Origin: Lacticaseibacillus suilingensis
GTDB taxonomy: Bacteria > Bacillota > Bacilli > Lactobacillales > Lactobacillaceae
Assembly: GCF_016861845.1 (NCBI RefSeq)
Contig: NZ_BOLV01000008.1
Span: forward strand, 1-64,000
DNA: 64,000 bases
Direction: 5' to 3'
The notes under the pieces: generated by a model
The model's input: only the letters and a program-made list of their open reading frames with translations
Told to the model about the DNA's origin: nothing
Databases searched by the model: none
Position numbers and translations under genes: made by a program
In this document: positions 18,555 to 27,482 of the stretch, piece by piece
Numbering within the stretch: position 1 is the stretch's first letter
How the letters are laid out: each line of letters begins with the position of its first letter

Positions 18555-20525
18555 ATGAAGATGAACAAGAAACGCGGTGCAGTGGTTGTTGCACTGACGC
18601 TGGCTACTCTGCTTGCAGCTTGCGGCAGCAAGTCAACCGGCTCTAGCGACACTGCTACCAGCACTTATAATTATGTTTATGCAACCGATCCAGATAACTT
18701 TGACTACTCGATCACTGGTCGTGCCACGAACAATGATCACTTGGCCAACTTTGAAGATCCGTTGCTCAAGACTGACAAGTACGGCCAAATCGTTCCTGGC
18801 TTGGCTAAGTCTTGGAAGGTTTCTAACGACGGCAAGACTTACACTTACACGCTGCGCAAGGGTGTGAAGTGGGTTGACAGCGAAGGTAACACTTACGCAA
18901 CCGTTAAGGCCCAAGACTTTATCACCGGCTTGAAGCACGCCGTTGATGGTAAGTCCGAAGCTTTGTACATTGTTCAAGACTCCATCAAGGGCTTGGATGA
19001 TTACGTTAATGGTAAGACCAAGGACTTCTCAACCGTTGGGATTAAGGCCATCGGCGACAACAAGATTCAATACACTTTGAATCAAGCTGAACCTTACTGG
19101 AACTCCAAACTTCAATATGGCGTTTTGGAACCAGTTAACGCTAAGTTCCTGAAGCAAGAAGGCAAGAAGTATGGCCAACCTAAGGCCGACGCCATCTTGT
19201 ACACCGGTCCTTATATCCTGTCGAACTTCACTTCTAAGTCCGTTATCGAATACAAGGCTAACGACCAGTATTGGGACAAGAAGAACGTTCATGTGACTGA
19301 CGTTAAGGAAACCTACAATGATGGGTCCAACCCAGACGAACTCTATAAGACATTCGCCAAGGGTGACTACACCACGGCTCGCGTTTACCCTAACCTGCCA
19401 GGCTACAAGGATGTTGAAAAGAAGAACAAAAACAACATCGTTTGGTCACAGCAAGATGCTTCCGTTTATAACTTCACCTTTAACTTGAACCGTAAGTCTT
19501 ACAATGACACTTCCAAGACTACGGACAAGCAAAAGGCTGACACCAAGAAGGCAATCTTGAACAAGGACTTCCGTTTGGCCATTCAGTTCGCCTTTGATAA
19601 GTCCAACTACAACGCTCAGGCGAATGGTTCTGCCGGTGCTACCAAGTCCCTGCGTAACGAAATCACCCCACCAAGTTTCGTGCAAGCTGATGGTAAGGAT
19701 TACGGGACCTATGTTGAATCCGATTTGAAGGATCTCGACTCAAGCACCTTCAGCAAGTACAACGTTGCTGATGCGCAAGATGGTACCTACAACGCTGCTA
19801 AGGCGAAGGAACTCTTTGCTAAGGCGAAGGCTGAACTGCAAAAGGAAGGCGTGGCTTTCCCAATCAAGCTGGATCTGCCACAAGAGTCTAAAGCAGCGCT
19901 GCTGTTGAACCAGGCGAAGTCCTTCAAGGCCTCAGTTGAAAAGACTCTGGGCAAGGATAACGTTGAAATCGACATCCAGCAGTTGTCTGAAGACAAGTAC
20001 TTGGCTGCCACTTACCAAGCACAAACTGGTGCCCAGTCTGACTTCGATATCAGCAATGCTTCTGGTTGGAGCCCTGACTATCAAGATCCTTCCTCATACC
20101 TTGACATCTTCAAGCCAACCTCTGGTGCGATGGCACAAACCCTTGGCTTCGTGATCGGCGCAACCGGTGCTCAAAAGACCGAATACGACGCTGTTGCCAA
20201 GGAAACTGGCTTGGATCAGTACGAAAAGCTGGTTGATGCTGCTGAAGCCATCACCACTGACACGAACGCACGTTACAAGGCATTTGCTAAGGCTGAAGCT
20301 TACCTTTTGAGCCTCGGTGTTCAAATTCCTGTTAACTCTCTGGGCGGCACTCCTTCTGTAACCAAAGTGATTCCATTCACCCGGCCAGCAACTTGGTCCG
20401 GTACACCTTCTCCTCGTTTCGAAGGGATGAAGATTTCCAAGAAGACAATCACGACAAAGGCATACGACAAGGCTGTTAAGGACTGGAACGCTAAGCGCCT
20501 TGAACTTGCTAAAAAGAACGACTAA
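18555..20525 (+). CDS. oppA: Oligopeptide ABC transporter, substrate-binding lipoprotein
   Basis: Captures extracellular peptides for the Opp permease. The 656-residue SBP_bac_5-type protein has a lipoprotein signal with lipobox LAAC at 20-23, so C23 is the lipid anchor, followed by a Gly/Ser/Thr-rich tether (GSKSTGSSDTATS). The N-terminal lobe contains LAKSWKVSNDGKTYTYTLRK, typical of OppA. ATG 18555 is nine bases from GGAGG; the ATG at 18549 is too close. Lysine is encoded mostly by AAG and the codon use looks biased as in a highly expressed gene. First gene of oppABCDF. Confidence 0.96.
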   Translation: MKMNKKRGAVVVALTLATLLAACGSKSTGSSDTATSTYNYVYATDPDNFDYSITGRATNNDHLANFEDPLLKTDKYGQIVPGLAKSWKVSNDGKTYTYTLRKGVKWVDSEGNTYATVKAQDFITGLKHAVDGKSEALYIVQDSIKGLDDYVNGKTKDFSTVGIKAIGDNKIQYTLNQAEPYWNSKLQYGVLEPVNAKFLKQEGKKYGQPKADAILYTGPYILSNFTSKSVIEYKANDQYWDKKNVHVTDVKETYNDGSNPDELYKTFAKGDYTTARVYPNLPGYKDVEKKNKNNIVWSQQDASVYNFTFNLNRKSYNDTSKTTDKQKADTKKAILNKDFRLAIQFAFDKSNYNAQANGSAGATKSLRNEITPPSFVQADGKDYGTYVESDLKDLDSSTFSKYNVADAQDGTYNAAKAKELFAKAKAELQKEGVAFPIKLDLPQESKAALLLNQAKSFKASVEKTLGKDNVEIDIQQLSEDKYLAATYQAQTGAQSDFDISNASGWSPDYQDPSSYLDIFKPTSGAMAQTLGFVIGATGAQKTEYDAVAKETGLDQYEKLVDAAEAITTDTNARYKAFAKAEAYLLSLGVQIPVNSLGGTPSVTKVIPFTRPATWSGTPSPRFEGMKISKKTITTKAYDKAVKDWNAKRLELAKKND

Positions 20526-20570
20526 GCACTAAGCTTTGAGCTCAAACAAGCTCTTTGAACTTAGACGTGT

Positions 20571-20604
20571 GAAAGGGCTAGCACACTATGTGACTAGCTC
20601 TTTT
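20571..20604 (+). terminator. oppA-oppB intergenic hairpin (partial terminator)
   Basis: AAAGGGCTAGCACA/TGTGACTAGCTCTTTT stem and TTTT. Placed between the binding-protein gene and the permease genes, it would make oppA mRNA more abundant than the rest. Confidence 0.75.
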
Positions 20605-20636
20605 GCTTTAATTGAGCATAGAGGGGGAACCGCAAC

Positions 20637-22145
20637 ATGAAGAAGTACCTGTTCTTTCGCGTACTTCGGTCGATTCTGAGTATCTTCTTGGTTACCACGT
20701 TGACTTACATCGTGATCTACTCGATGATTCCACGACGAGACGTCTTCAAAAGCGACCTGATGATTCAGAAACTGGCTGCGACACCAGACAAGTTGACCGA
20801 CTACAAGAATAATGCGTTCGAAAAAATGAACTATCTTGACTATCTTGACACCAAAGCGCTGATCAAGGACGTCGAAAAAGATAATCCCAAAGTGACGGTG
20901 ACAGCCGCCCATACTGCCTCTAATAAAGCCCAGTTCGAAAAATGGGCCAAGAAAAACAATTTTGAACTAAAACGCTACAAGCAAAGCAAAGATTACTATG
21001 CCATTCGGGAATTGCCCTTGTGGGAACGGTTAGGCCGCTTCTATGGCAACATGTTCCAGATTGACACGCCATGGGCAATTCATGACAAGAATAATCCGCA
21101 CTTAGCACGCTACCTGAAGATCGAAAACGATCCGACCGTGGGCTGGGCCTTGGTTGGTTCAGGCACCAAGTACCGTTATCAGATTTACTTCAATGGTAGC
21201 TTCCCATTCATTCATCAGAACTTTATTCACTTGAACTTAGGGACCTCGTACCCAACTTATGCGGGTGAATCTGTCATGGACGTCATTGGCGGGCGTCAAG
21301 GCCCGACCGTGACGGTGCAAAAGAAGTTTAAGAACGGCCAGACGCTGAACACCGCCTCTGATGTTTACACCCGGCAATATCAGTACCGCACCAGCAAGAG
21401 CGACACCGCCAGTGAGCAGTTCGGTGATGACTACTCGGATACCGAGCAAAACTTGCGCGATCCTTCCATGATTGGGACCTCTTTCCGCGCCGGTTTGATT
21501 GCGTTGGTCATTTCCTACGTCGTTTCAATTCCAGTCGCAATTTTGATGGCCCGGAAAAAGGGCAAGTGGTTCGACCGTGGTGGGACCTTCGTGGTGACGC
21601 TGTTGATTGCCGTTCCAAGTTTGGCGTTCATCTACACCTTCCGTTATCTTGGCTCAGCCTTGTTTGGCCTGCCAGACTCCTTCCCAACCCTGGGCGCTAG
21701 TGTTGCGTCTTCTTGGGTTTTGCCAGCGGTGATCTTAGGGTTGCTGCAGGTGTCTGGGTTGATCATTTGGTTCCGGCGGTTCATGATTGATCAGCAAAAG
21801 TCTGATTACGTGAAATTTGCCAAGGCCAAAGGGCTCAACGAAGGTGAAATTTACTCCAAGCATATCTTTAAGAATGCTTCAATTCCGATTGTGCAAGGGA
21901 TTCCTGGGAGCATCATCGGCCTGATCGGTGGCGCGACGATGACTGAAGAAGTCTTCGCCATGCCAGGGATGGGGAAGATGTTGCCTGATTCCATCATTGC
22001 TCATAACAACTCGATTGTGATTGCGCTGGTCTTCATCTTTACCACCGTGGCGGTGCTATCTGTCCTGCTTGGGGACTTGTTGATGGTCATTGTGGATCCA
22101 CGGATCAAGTTGTCGTCATCCGATTCATCGAAGGGGGAGGAATAA
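20637..22145 (+). CDS. oppB: Oligopeptide ABC transporter permease OppB with long external domain
   Basis: One of two membrane subunits of the Opp importer. At 502 residues it is much longer than the ~310-residue norm. After a first membrane helix (about 10-32) there is a hydrophilic stretch of some 240 residues before the permease core (about 275-495). The core carries the cytoplasmic EAA loop (YVKFAKAKGLNEGEIYSKH) that contacts OppD/OppF. The extra stretch should lie outside the membrane. The ATG follows GAGGGGGAA. Operon position after oppA and before oppC is standard. Confidence 0.94.
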   Translation: MKKYLFFRVLRSILSIFLVTTLTYIVIYSMIPRRDVFKSDLMIQKLAATPDKLTDYKNNAFEKMNYLDYLDTKALIKDVEKDNPKVTVTAAHTASNKAQFEKWAKKNNFELKRYKQSKDYYAIRELPLWERLGRFYGNMFQIDTPWAIHDKNNPHLARYLKIENDPTVGWALVGSGTKYRYQIYFNGSFPFIHQNFIHLNLGTSYPTYAGESVMDVIGGRQGPTVTVQKKFKNGQTLNTASDVYTRQYQYRTSKSDTASEQFGDDYSDTEQNLRDPSMIGTSFRAGLIALVISYVVSIPVAILMARKKGKWFDRGGTFVVTLLIAVPSLAFIYTFRYLGSALFGLPDSFPTLGASVASSWVLPAVILGLLQVSGLIIWFRRFMIDQQKSDYVKFAKAKGLNEGEIYSKHIFKNASIPIVQGIPGSIIGLIGGATMTEEVFAMPGMGKMLPDSIIAHNNSIVIALVFIFTTVAVLSVLLGDLLMVIVDPRIKLSSSDSSKGEE

Positions 22146-22148
22146 AGA

Positions 22149-23096
22149 ATGGCTGAAAGCACACAAAACCAACCAGAAATTTTAGATTCCGACTTTACTG
22201 CGGTGAAGATCGATGAAATGGCCTCGGAAAAACTCGATACCGAAAAGTACTCCTACTGGGGTTCTGTTGGCCGCGCGTTTTTCTCCAGCAAAATGACTAT
22301 TTTCCTGTTGTTCTTGATGTTAGCGATCCTGCTGATGTCCTTCATTCAGCCACTGTTTTCCGGATATAACTTGAACGATGTGGCGAACATCAACGACTTT
22401 GGCGCCAGGTACAACTGGCCTAATGCCAAGTATTGGTTCGGGACTGACGGTGATGGGAAATCACTGTTCGATGCCATCTGGGCCGGGGCCAAAACCTCGA
22501 TTTCAATTTCCGTGATTGCGACCTTGATCACCACGGTGATTGGGGTGGCCGTTGGTGCCATTTGGGGCACTTCCAAGGGCATTGACCGGTTCATGCTGGA
22601 AGTCTACAACGTGATTTCCAACGTGCCACAACTGCTGATTATCATTGTTCTGTCCTACTCCTTCGGGAATGGGTTCTGGAACTTGATTTTCGCCATGACG
22701 GTTACCGGCTGGCTAGGCACTGCCTACTTCATCCGCGTTCAGGTCATGATTATGCGTGACCGCGAATACAACATTGCCTCTAAGACCCTGGGGACAGGGC
22801 TGGGCCGCATGGTCATTCGCAACATCATGCCTTATCTGACCTCCGTCATTGTGACGCAGATTTCGCTGTCCTTGCCTTCCTTCATTTCGTATGAAGTGTT
22901 CCTGTCCTTCTTGGGTGTCGGGCTGAATGCCTCGGTGCCATCCTTGGGTCGGTTGATTCAAACTTACGCACCATACATTGTCAGCTATCCATACCTGTTC
23001 TGGCTGCCAGTGTTAGTGCTGGCTTTGATCGCGGTTTCCTTGTACCTGGTTGGCCAGCGCCTTGCTGATGCGTCAGATCCAAGAACTCATATGTAA
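22149..23096 (+). CDS. oppC: Oligopeptide ABC transporter permease OppC
   Basis: The second membrane subunit of the importer. 315 residues, with an N-terminal cytoplasmic tail, a first span (about 45-67), and the permease core with EAA loop (YNIASKTLGTGLGRMVIRNI). It begins three bases after oppB, so the two are translationally coupled. Confidence 0.96.
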   Translation: MAESTQNQPEILDSDFTAVKIDEMASEKLDTEKYSYWGSVGRAFFSSKMTIFLLFLMLAILLMSFIQPLFSGYNLNDVANINDFGARYNWPNAKYWFGTDGDGKSLFDAIWAGAKTSISISVIATLITTVIGVAVGAIWGTSKGIDRFMLEVYNVISNVPQLLIIIVLSYSFGNGFWNLIFAMTVTGWLGTAYFIRVQVMIMRDREYNIASKTLGTGLGRMVIRNIMPYLTSVIVTQISLSLPSFISYEVFLSFLGVGLNASVPSLGRLIQTYAPYIVSYPYLFWLPVLVLALIAVSLYLVGQRLADASDPRTHM

Positions 23097-23111
23097 AGAG
23101 GGGGAACAACG

Positions 23112-24212
23112 ATGAGTGAAGAACGTAAAAAAATTCTAGAAGTTGATGACCTCTCTGTGCACTTCCACGTTCGTGGGCAGGTGCTGAAGGCGATTCATCA
23201 TGTTTCAATGGATCTTTATGAAGGCGAAGTCTTGGCAATCGTTGGTGAATCCGGCTCGGGCAAGTCGGTTTTGACCAAGACGTTTACCGGGATGCTGGAA
23301 GAAAACGGGGAAATTGCCGGTGGGACCATTGTCTACAACGGCAAACACCTCGAAGAACTGAAGAAAGACAAGCAGTGGGAAGGTATTCGGGGGAACGAAA
23401 TCGCCACGATTTTCCAGGACCCAATGACTTCTCTGGATCCGATTCGGACGATTGGTTCGCAGATTGCCGAAGTTATCGTTAAGCACCAGCACAAGAGCAA
23501 GGCGGAAGCTAAGAAATTGGCCATCGACTTGATGAACCGCACCGGCATTCCGAATGCAGCAGACCGTTACAACGAATATCCTTTCGAATATTCAGGCGGT
23601 ATGCGGCAGCGGATCGTCATCGCGGTGGCGCTGGCTTGCCGGCCGAACATCCTGATTTGCGACGAACCAACCACGGCGCTGGATGTGACCATTCAGGCGC
23701 AAATCTTGGATCTGATCAAGGATCTGCAAAAAGAATACGGCTTTACGGTTATTTTCATCACCCATGACTTAGGGGTGGTGGCTTCGATTGCTGACCGCAT
23801 TGCTGTGATGTACTCTGGGCGTATTATCGAATACGGGACTTGCGATGAGATCTTCTACGATCCAAAGCACCCGTATACATGGAGCTTACTGTCTTCGCTG
23901 CCACAACTGGCGCAGCGCGGCGGCCAACTCTACTCCATTCCTGGCACCCCGCCATCTTTGTATAAAGATATTGTGGGGGATGCCTTCGCCCCACGGGATC
24001 CGTGGGCAATGAAGGTCGATTTCAAGGCTGAACCGCCATTTTTCAAAGTCACAGATACCCACTATGCCAAGACGTGGCTGCTTGACCCGCGCGCCCCGAA
24101 GACTGAAAAGCCGGAGCTAATTCAGAATCTGCATGAGCGGATGTCTGAGGTCATGAGTGCGTCACACTTGGAAAATCTAGATTTGGGAGGGAAAGACAGC
24201 GATGGAGAATAA
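23112..24212 (+). CDS. oppD: Oligopeptide ABC transporter ATPase OppD
   Basis: ATP-hydrolysing subunit. Walker A GESGSGKS lies near residues 44-51, the signature YSGGMRQR near 160, and Walker [13 protein letters not shown] follows. The C-terminal oligopeptide-transporter extension (from about residue 255, [13 protein letters not shown]) is present. 366 residues. The last 11 bases overlap oppF. Confidence 0.96.
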   Translation: MSEERKKILEVDDLSVHFHVRGQVLKAIHHVSMDLYEGEVLAIVGESGSGKSVLTKTFTGMLEENGEIAGGTIVYNGKHLEELKKDKQWEGIRGNEIATIFQDPMTSLDPIRTIGSQIAEVIVKHQHKSKAEAKKLAIDLMNRTGIPNAADRYNEYPFEYSGGMRQRIVIAVALACRPNILICDEPTTALDVTIQAQILDLIKDLQKEYGFTVIFITHDLGVVASIADRIAVMYSGRIIEYGTCDEIFYDPKHPYTWSLLSSLPQLAQRGGQLYSIPGTPPSLYKDIVGDAFAPRDPWAMKVDFKAEPPFFKVTDTHYAKTWLLDPRAPKTEKPELIQNLHERMSEVMSASHLENLDLGGKDSDGE

Positions 24213-25152
24213 GAAAGACGTCCTACTCTCTCTGAAGGATCTTGAAATTTCTTTTGGCGCCGGCAAAGATAAGTTTGTCGCCGTGCAAGATGTCAACTTC
24301 GACATTTTTAAAGGCGAAACGTTCTCGTTGGTTGGTGAATCCGGTTCCGGTAAAACCACCATTGGCCGGGCCATTTTAGGTATTAACTCCACCTCCAATG
24401 GGACGATTACCTTTGAAGGCCAACAAATTAACGGTAAAATCTCTGAAAAGCGCAAGCACGAAATCGAACGCAAAATTCAGATGATTTTCCAGGACCCGTC
24501 TGCTTCCTTGAACGATCGGGCCACCGTTGACTACATCATTTCTGAAGGCTTGTACAACTACGGCTTGTTCGACTCCGAAGAGGACCGCATCAAAAAAGTC
24601 CGCACCATGCTGGAAGAAGTCGGCCTGCTACCAGAACAGCTCTACCGTTATCCCCATGAATTCTCTGGTGGCCAGCGGCAGCGAATCGGGATTGCCCGGG
24701 CGCTGATCATGGAACCTGATCTGGTGGTAGCGGACGAACCGATTTCGGCTTTGGACGTATCGATTCGCGCTCAGGTGCTGAACCTGTTGAAGAAGTTCCA
24801 GCGTGAACAAGGCGTTACTTACTTGTTCATTGCCCATGACTTGTCGGTTGTGCGCTTCATTTCTGATCGGATCGCGGTTATCCGCGCTGGCCGGATTTTG
24901 GAATTGGCAGAAACGGAAGAGCTCTTCACCAACCCCATCCACCCATACACCGAAGCGCTACTATCTGCGGTGCCGGTACCTGATCCGCAGCTGGCGAAGA
25001 CGCGCAAGTCATATGTTTATGATCCGAACATGCACCACTATGAAACCGACAAGCCAAAGTTTGTCGAAATCAAACCCGGCCACTTCGTTTACTGCAACGA
25101 AGAAGAAGAAGCTCGCTACAAGAAGGAGCTGCACGAACAAGGCCAAATCTAA
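24202..25152 (+). CDS. oppF: Oligopeptide ABC transporter ATPase OppF
   Basis: The partner ATPase of OppD. 316 residues with Walker [10 protein letters not shown] (about 45-53), signature [14 protein letters not shown] and Walker [15 protein letters not shown], plus the [17 protein letters not shown]-terminal motif. It starts inside the end of oppD and closes the operon before a strong terminator. Confidence 0.96.
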   Translation: MENKKDVLLSLKDLEISFGAGKDKFVAVQDVNFDIFKGETFSLVGESGSGKTTIGRAILGINSTSNGTITFEGQQINGKISEKRKHEIERKIQMIFQDPSASLNDRATVDYIISEGLYNYGLFDSEEDRIKKVRTMLEEVGLLPEQLYRYPHEFSGGQRQRIGIARALIMEPDLVVADEPISALDVSIRAQVLNLLKKFQREQGVTYLFIAHDLSVVRFISDRIAVIRAGRILELAETEELFTNPIHPYTEALLSAVPVPDPQLAKTRKSYVYDPNMHHYETDKPKFVEIKPGHFVYCNEEEEARYKKELHEQGQI

Positions 25153-25180
25153 TCGCATCTGGTCCCCTCTGGATGCTCAG

Positions 25181-25205
25181 GCCCGCGCAATTGCGCGGGC
25201 TTTTT
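25181..25205 (+). terminator. opp operon terminator
   Basis: GCCCGCGCAA/TTGCGCGGGC, a perfect 10-bp stem followed by TTTTT. Confidence 0.93.
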
Positions 25206-25336
25206 AGCAGGCTGCGAAGACCGCCGTACTTAGCCGGATGATTAGCCTAGCACCAGGCATTGCCGCCGTTCTTTGGCGGTGAGGTCTGGTGCGTAGCTAA
25301 TCAGTCCGGCGTTGGCGGTCGGAGCGCAACTAGAGC
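25206..25336 (+). repeat. Type 1 palindromic intergenic repeat, copy C
   Basis: Starts AGCAGGCTGCGAAG and ends GAGCGCAACTAGAGC. Outer stem GACCGCC (25219-25225) pairs with GGCGGTC (25314-25320). Next come GGATGATTAGC against GCTAATCAGTCC, CACCAG against CTGGTG, and an apical GCCGCC/GGCGGT. It follows the opp terminator directly and abuts copy D of the second type. Confidence 0.82.
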
Positions 25337-25433
25337 AGGCTGCGAAGATCGCCGCACTTAGGGGACGGTTAGCCTTTCTAACGTATGTCAGCCTGTACGC
25401 GTTCCGCGCTAAAACCGGCCTATCTTCGCAGCC
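25337..25433. repeat. Type 2 palindromic intergenic repeat, copy D
   Basis: A perfect 12-bp terminal inverted repeat, GGCTGCGAAGAT (25338-25349) and ATCTTCGCAGCC (25422-25433), encloses the 42-base module at 25370-25411 that recurs inverted inside copy F. The right arm GCTAAAACCG...TCGCAGCC resembles those of copies F and G. Its left end reuses the GCAGGCTGCGAAG start of the first repeat type, so it may be a hybrid. Confidence 0.75.
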
Positions 25434-25436
25434 AAC

Positions 25437-25473
25437 AAAAAAAGCCCCTCACCAACCTAAGTTAGTGAGGGGC
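25437..25473 (-). terminator. tRNA-Leu copy 2 terminator
   Basis: On the minus strand GCCCCTCAC/GTGAGGGGC is followed by a run of seven T. Confidence 0.9.
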
Positions 25474-25481
25474 TTATCTGC

Positions 25482-25565
25482 TGCCGCAAACAGGAGTCGA
25501 ACCTGCACATGGATAACCATACAGCGACCTGAACACTGCGCGTCTGCCAATTCCGCCATTGCGGC
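25482..25565 (-). tRNA. tRNA-Leu (CAG), copy 2
   Basis: The reverse complement is identical over 84 bases to the tRNA at 16199-16282, with anticodon CAG. It is the only gene between its own promoter and terminator. Confidence 0.96.
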
Positions 25566-25577
25566 GACAACATTAGT

Positions 25578-25606
25578 ATTATAGCAAGTTGCCTGACGTT
25601 TGCCAA
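25578..25606 (-). promoter_or_regulatory. Promoter of tRNA-Leu copy 2
   Basis: On the minus strand TTGGCA, 17-base spacer, TATAAT. It has the same architecture and partly the same sequence as the promoter of copy 1, so the duplication probably included the promoter. Confidence 0.82.
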
Positions 25607-25638
25607 CTGGAATCTGTCGCTGCGGAGGGTCAAATGAG

Positions 25639-25666
25639 TTGACATCGCAATGATTAGCGCTAACAT
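25639..25666 (+). promoter_or_regulatory. Promoter of the ABC exporter operon
   Basis: TTGACA (25639-25644), 16-base spacer, TAACAT (25661-25666). It directs transcription through the leader terminator at 25690-25743. Confidence 0.65.
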
Positions 25667-25689
25667 GATTTTAATGAGTTTTTCATAAC

Positions 25690-25743
25690 GCGCCACGGAT
25701 TCCTTAGTCCTTACTAGGCTGCGGGATCAGTGGCGCTTTTTTT
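25690..25743 (+). terminator. Leader terminator (attenuator) of the ABC exporter
   Basis: GCGCCAC (25690-25696) pairs with GTGGCGC (25730-25736), with further pairs GATTCC/GGGATC inside, followed by TTTTTTT. It ends three bases before the GGAGG ribosome binding site of the first exporter gene and downstream of its promoter, so it can only act by attenuation. The A-rich flank needed for the other direction is absent. Confidence 0.8.
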
Positions 25744-25757
25744 GCGGAGGTGTTGGT

Positions 25758-27482
25758 GTGTTCAAATTATTGATGGCGCATATGCATGGACGAGCGCGCT
25801 GGTGCTTCTTTCTGGCGCCGGCGGTGATGCTGGTCGAAGTATTTTCGGATCTGCAGCAACCGACTTTAATGTCCGACATTATCGATCACGGGCTGGCTAA
25901 AGGCGACCTGAATTTTGTCATCCGCACCTCGCTTTTGATGCTGATGTTTGCCTTGATTGGCGTCGCTGCCGGCAGTGCCGCCGGTATTTTGGGCAACTAT
26001 GCTTCGCTGCACATGGGGCAGAAGCTGCGCAGTCACATGCTGACGGTGGCGCTCAATAGCCGAGCAGCTGGCGGGCTGACTCCGGCAACTTTGATCACGC
26101 GGATTACCAATGACGTGACCCAAATGCAAAATCTGGTGATGATGGTGACGCGCGGGATGGTGCGCGCGCCGATGCTGATGCTGGGCGGGATGGTGATGGC
26201 TGTGATTGTGTCGCCGCGCCTGGCGCCGATTTTGCTGATCATCATGCCGCTTTTGGCGGTGTTCATCCTAGTCGTAATGAAGCACAGTATTCCCCTGTAC
26301 ACTCACATGCAGCAGCAAGTCGATGGCATGAACCGCGTGATGCGAGAGAATTTGCAAGGGGCAAAAACCATTAAGGCGTATACGCTGGAAGACCACCAGC
26401 TGACGCAGTTCAACCAAGCCAATGCGGACTTGCTGGATAGCAGTATTCGCGCCTCGCTGGCCACGGTACCACTCAGTCCAATCATCCAACTGGCGCTGAA
26501 CCTAGGCGTGGTGGTGGCGCTGGCTTACGGCGGCCAACTCGACGTTAATGGCGTGATTTTGGATGGGCAAATCATCGCGTTTGTGAATTACATGATTCAA
26601 ATCACCAACGCGATGGTGATGACCGTCAACATCATCACCGCTTTTTCCCGCGCCATTACCTCGGCGGCCCGGGTGCAGGCGGTGCTTGCCGAAGCCACCG
26701 GTGAAGTACCAGTGGGCACAGCTGGCAATGCACCTTCAGGTAGCGCAATTACGTTTGACCATGTGACTTTTGGCTATCAACAAAGTCGGCCGATTTTGGA
26801 CGATATCACGTTCACCGTGCCAGCCGGTCAGTGGTTAGGCATCATTGGCACCACCGGCAGCGGTAAGTCGTCGGTGATCAACCTGTTGACCCGCGCCTTT
26901 GATGATTATCAAGGCGTCATCGAAGTCGGCGGGGTAGATATTCAGCACCTCGACTTGGCGGCACTCCATCACAAAGTCACGGTGGCGACGCAAGAGGCGA
27001 TGCTCTTTTCCGGCACCATTGCCTCTAATTTGCGATTTGGGGCGCCTGAGGCTGATCAGGCACAGCTCACGGCTGGCGCAACGGTAGCGGCTGCCACGAG
27101 CTTTATTGACCCGCTGCCGGCGCAATATGAGGCGCCGGTCGAGCAAAGCGGGAAGAATTTTTCTGGCGGTCAGCGGCAGCGGCTAAACATCGCCCGCGCG
27201 GCGGTGCCAGATGCCGATATTTTGGTGCTGGATGATGCGACCAGCGCGGTGGATCAAACCACCAACGCCGCAATTCAGGCGCAGCTCACTAAGACGCGGC
27301 GCCAGCGCACGACGGTGATTATTTCCCAGCGAGTGACCAACATCATGCACTGCGATGAAATCCTCGTGCTCGAAGAAGGGCGCATTACGGCTGCCGGTTC
27401 GCACGATGCCTTGATCAAGCAGTCACCGTTTTATGCTCAGCTGGTGCAGACGCAGTTAGGAGGCGGGCGCTATGATGATTAA
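25758..27482 (+). CDS. Heterodimeric ABC exporter, subunit with degenerate catalytic site (LmrC-like)
   Basis: A 574-residue half-transporter: six membrane spans in the first ~310 residues, then an ATPase domain with Walker A GTTGSGKS (about 364-371), signature [14 protein letters not shown] and Walker B ILVLDDATSAVD. The catalytic glutamate after Walker B is aspartate, as in the non-catalytic half of heterodimeric exporters such as LmrC or BmrC. GTG 25758 is seven bases after GGAGG. It overlaps the partner gene by 11 bases. Probable role: export of drugs, lipids or peptides; substrate unknown. Confidence 0.92.
   Translation: MFKLLMAHMHGRARWCFFLAPAVMLVEVFSDLQQPTLMSDIIDHGLAKGDLNFVIRTSLLMLMFALIGVAAGSAAGILGNYASLHMGQKLRSHMLTVALNSRAAGGLTPATLITRITNDVTQMQNLVMMVTRGMVRAPMLMLGGMVMAVIVSPRLAPILLIIMPLLAVFILVVMKHSIPLYTHMQQQVDGMNRVMRENLQGAKTIKAYTLEDHQLTQFNQANADLLDSSIRASLATVPLSPIIQLALNLGVVVALAYGGQLDVNGVILDGQIIAFVNYMIQITNAMVMTVNIITAFSRAITSAARVQAVLAEATGEVPVGTAGNAPSGSAITFDHVTFGYQQSRPILDDITFTVPAGQWLGIIGTTGSGKSSVINLLTRAFDDYQGVIEVGGVDIQHLDLAALHHKVTVATQEAMLFSGTIASNLRFGAPEADQAQLTAGATVAAATSFIDPLPAQYEAPVEQSGKNFSGGQRQRLNIARAAVPDADILVLDDATSAVDQTTNAAIQAQLTKTRRQRTTVIISQRVTNIMHCDEILVLEEGRITAAGSHDALIKQSPFYAQLVQTQLGGGRYDD

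Noticed and set aside
16199-25565. Inverted tRNA-Leu genes considered as ends of an integrated element
   Set aside because: No integrase, excisionase or phage gene lies between them, and the content (opp operon) is typical chromosomal. Duplication or inversion explains it better.
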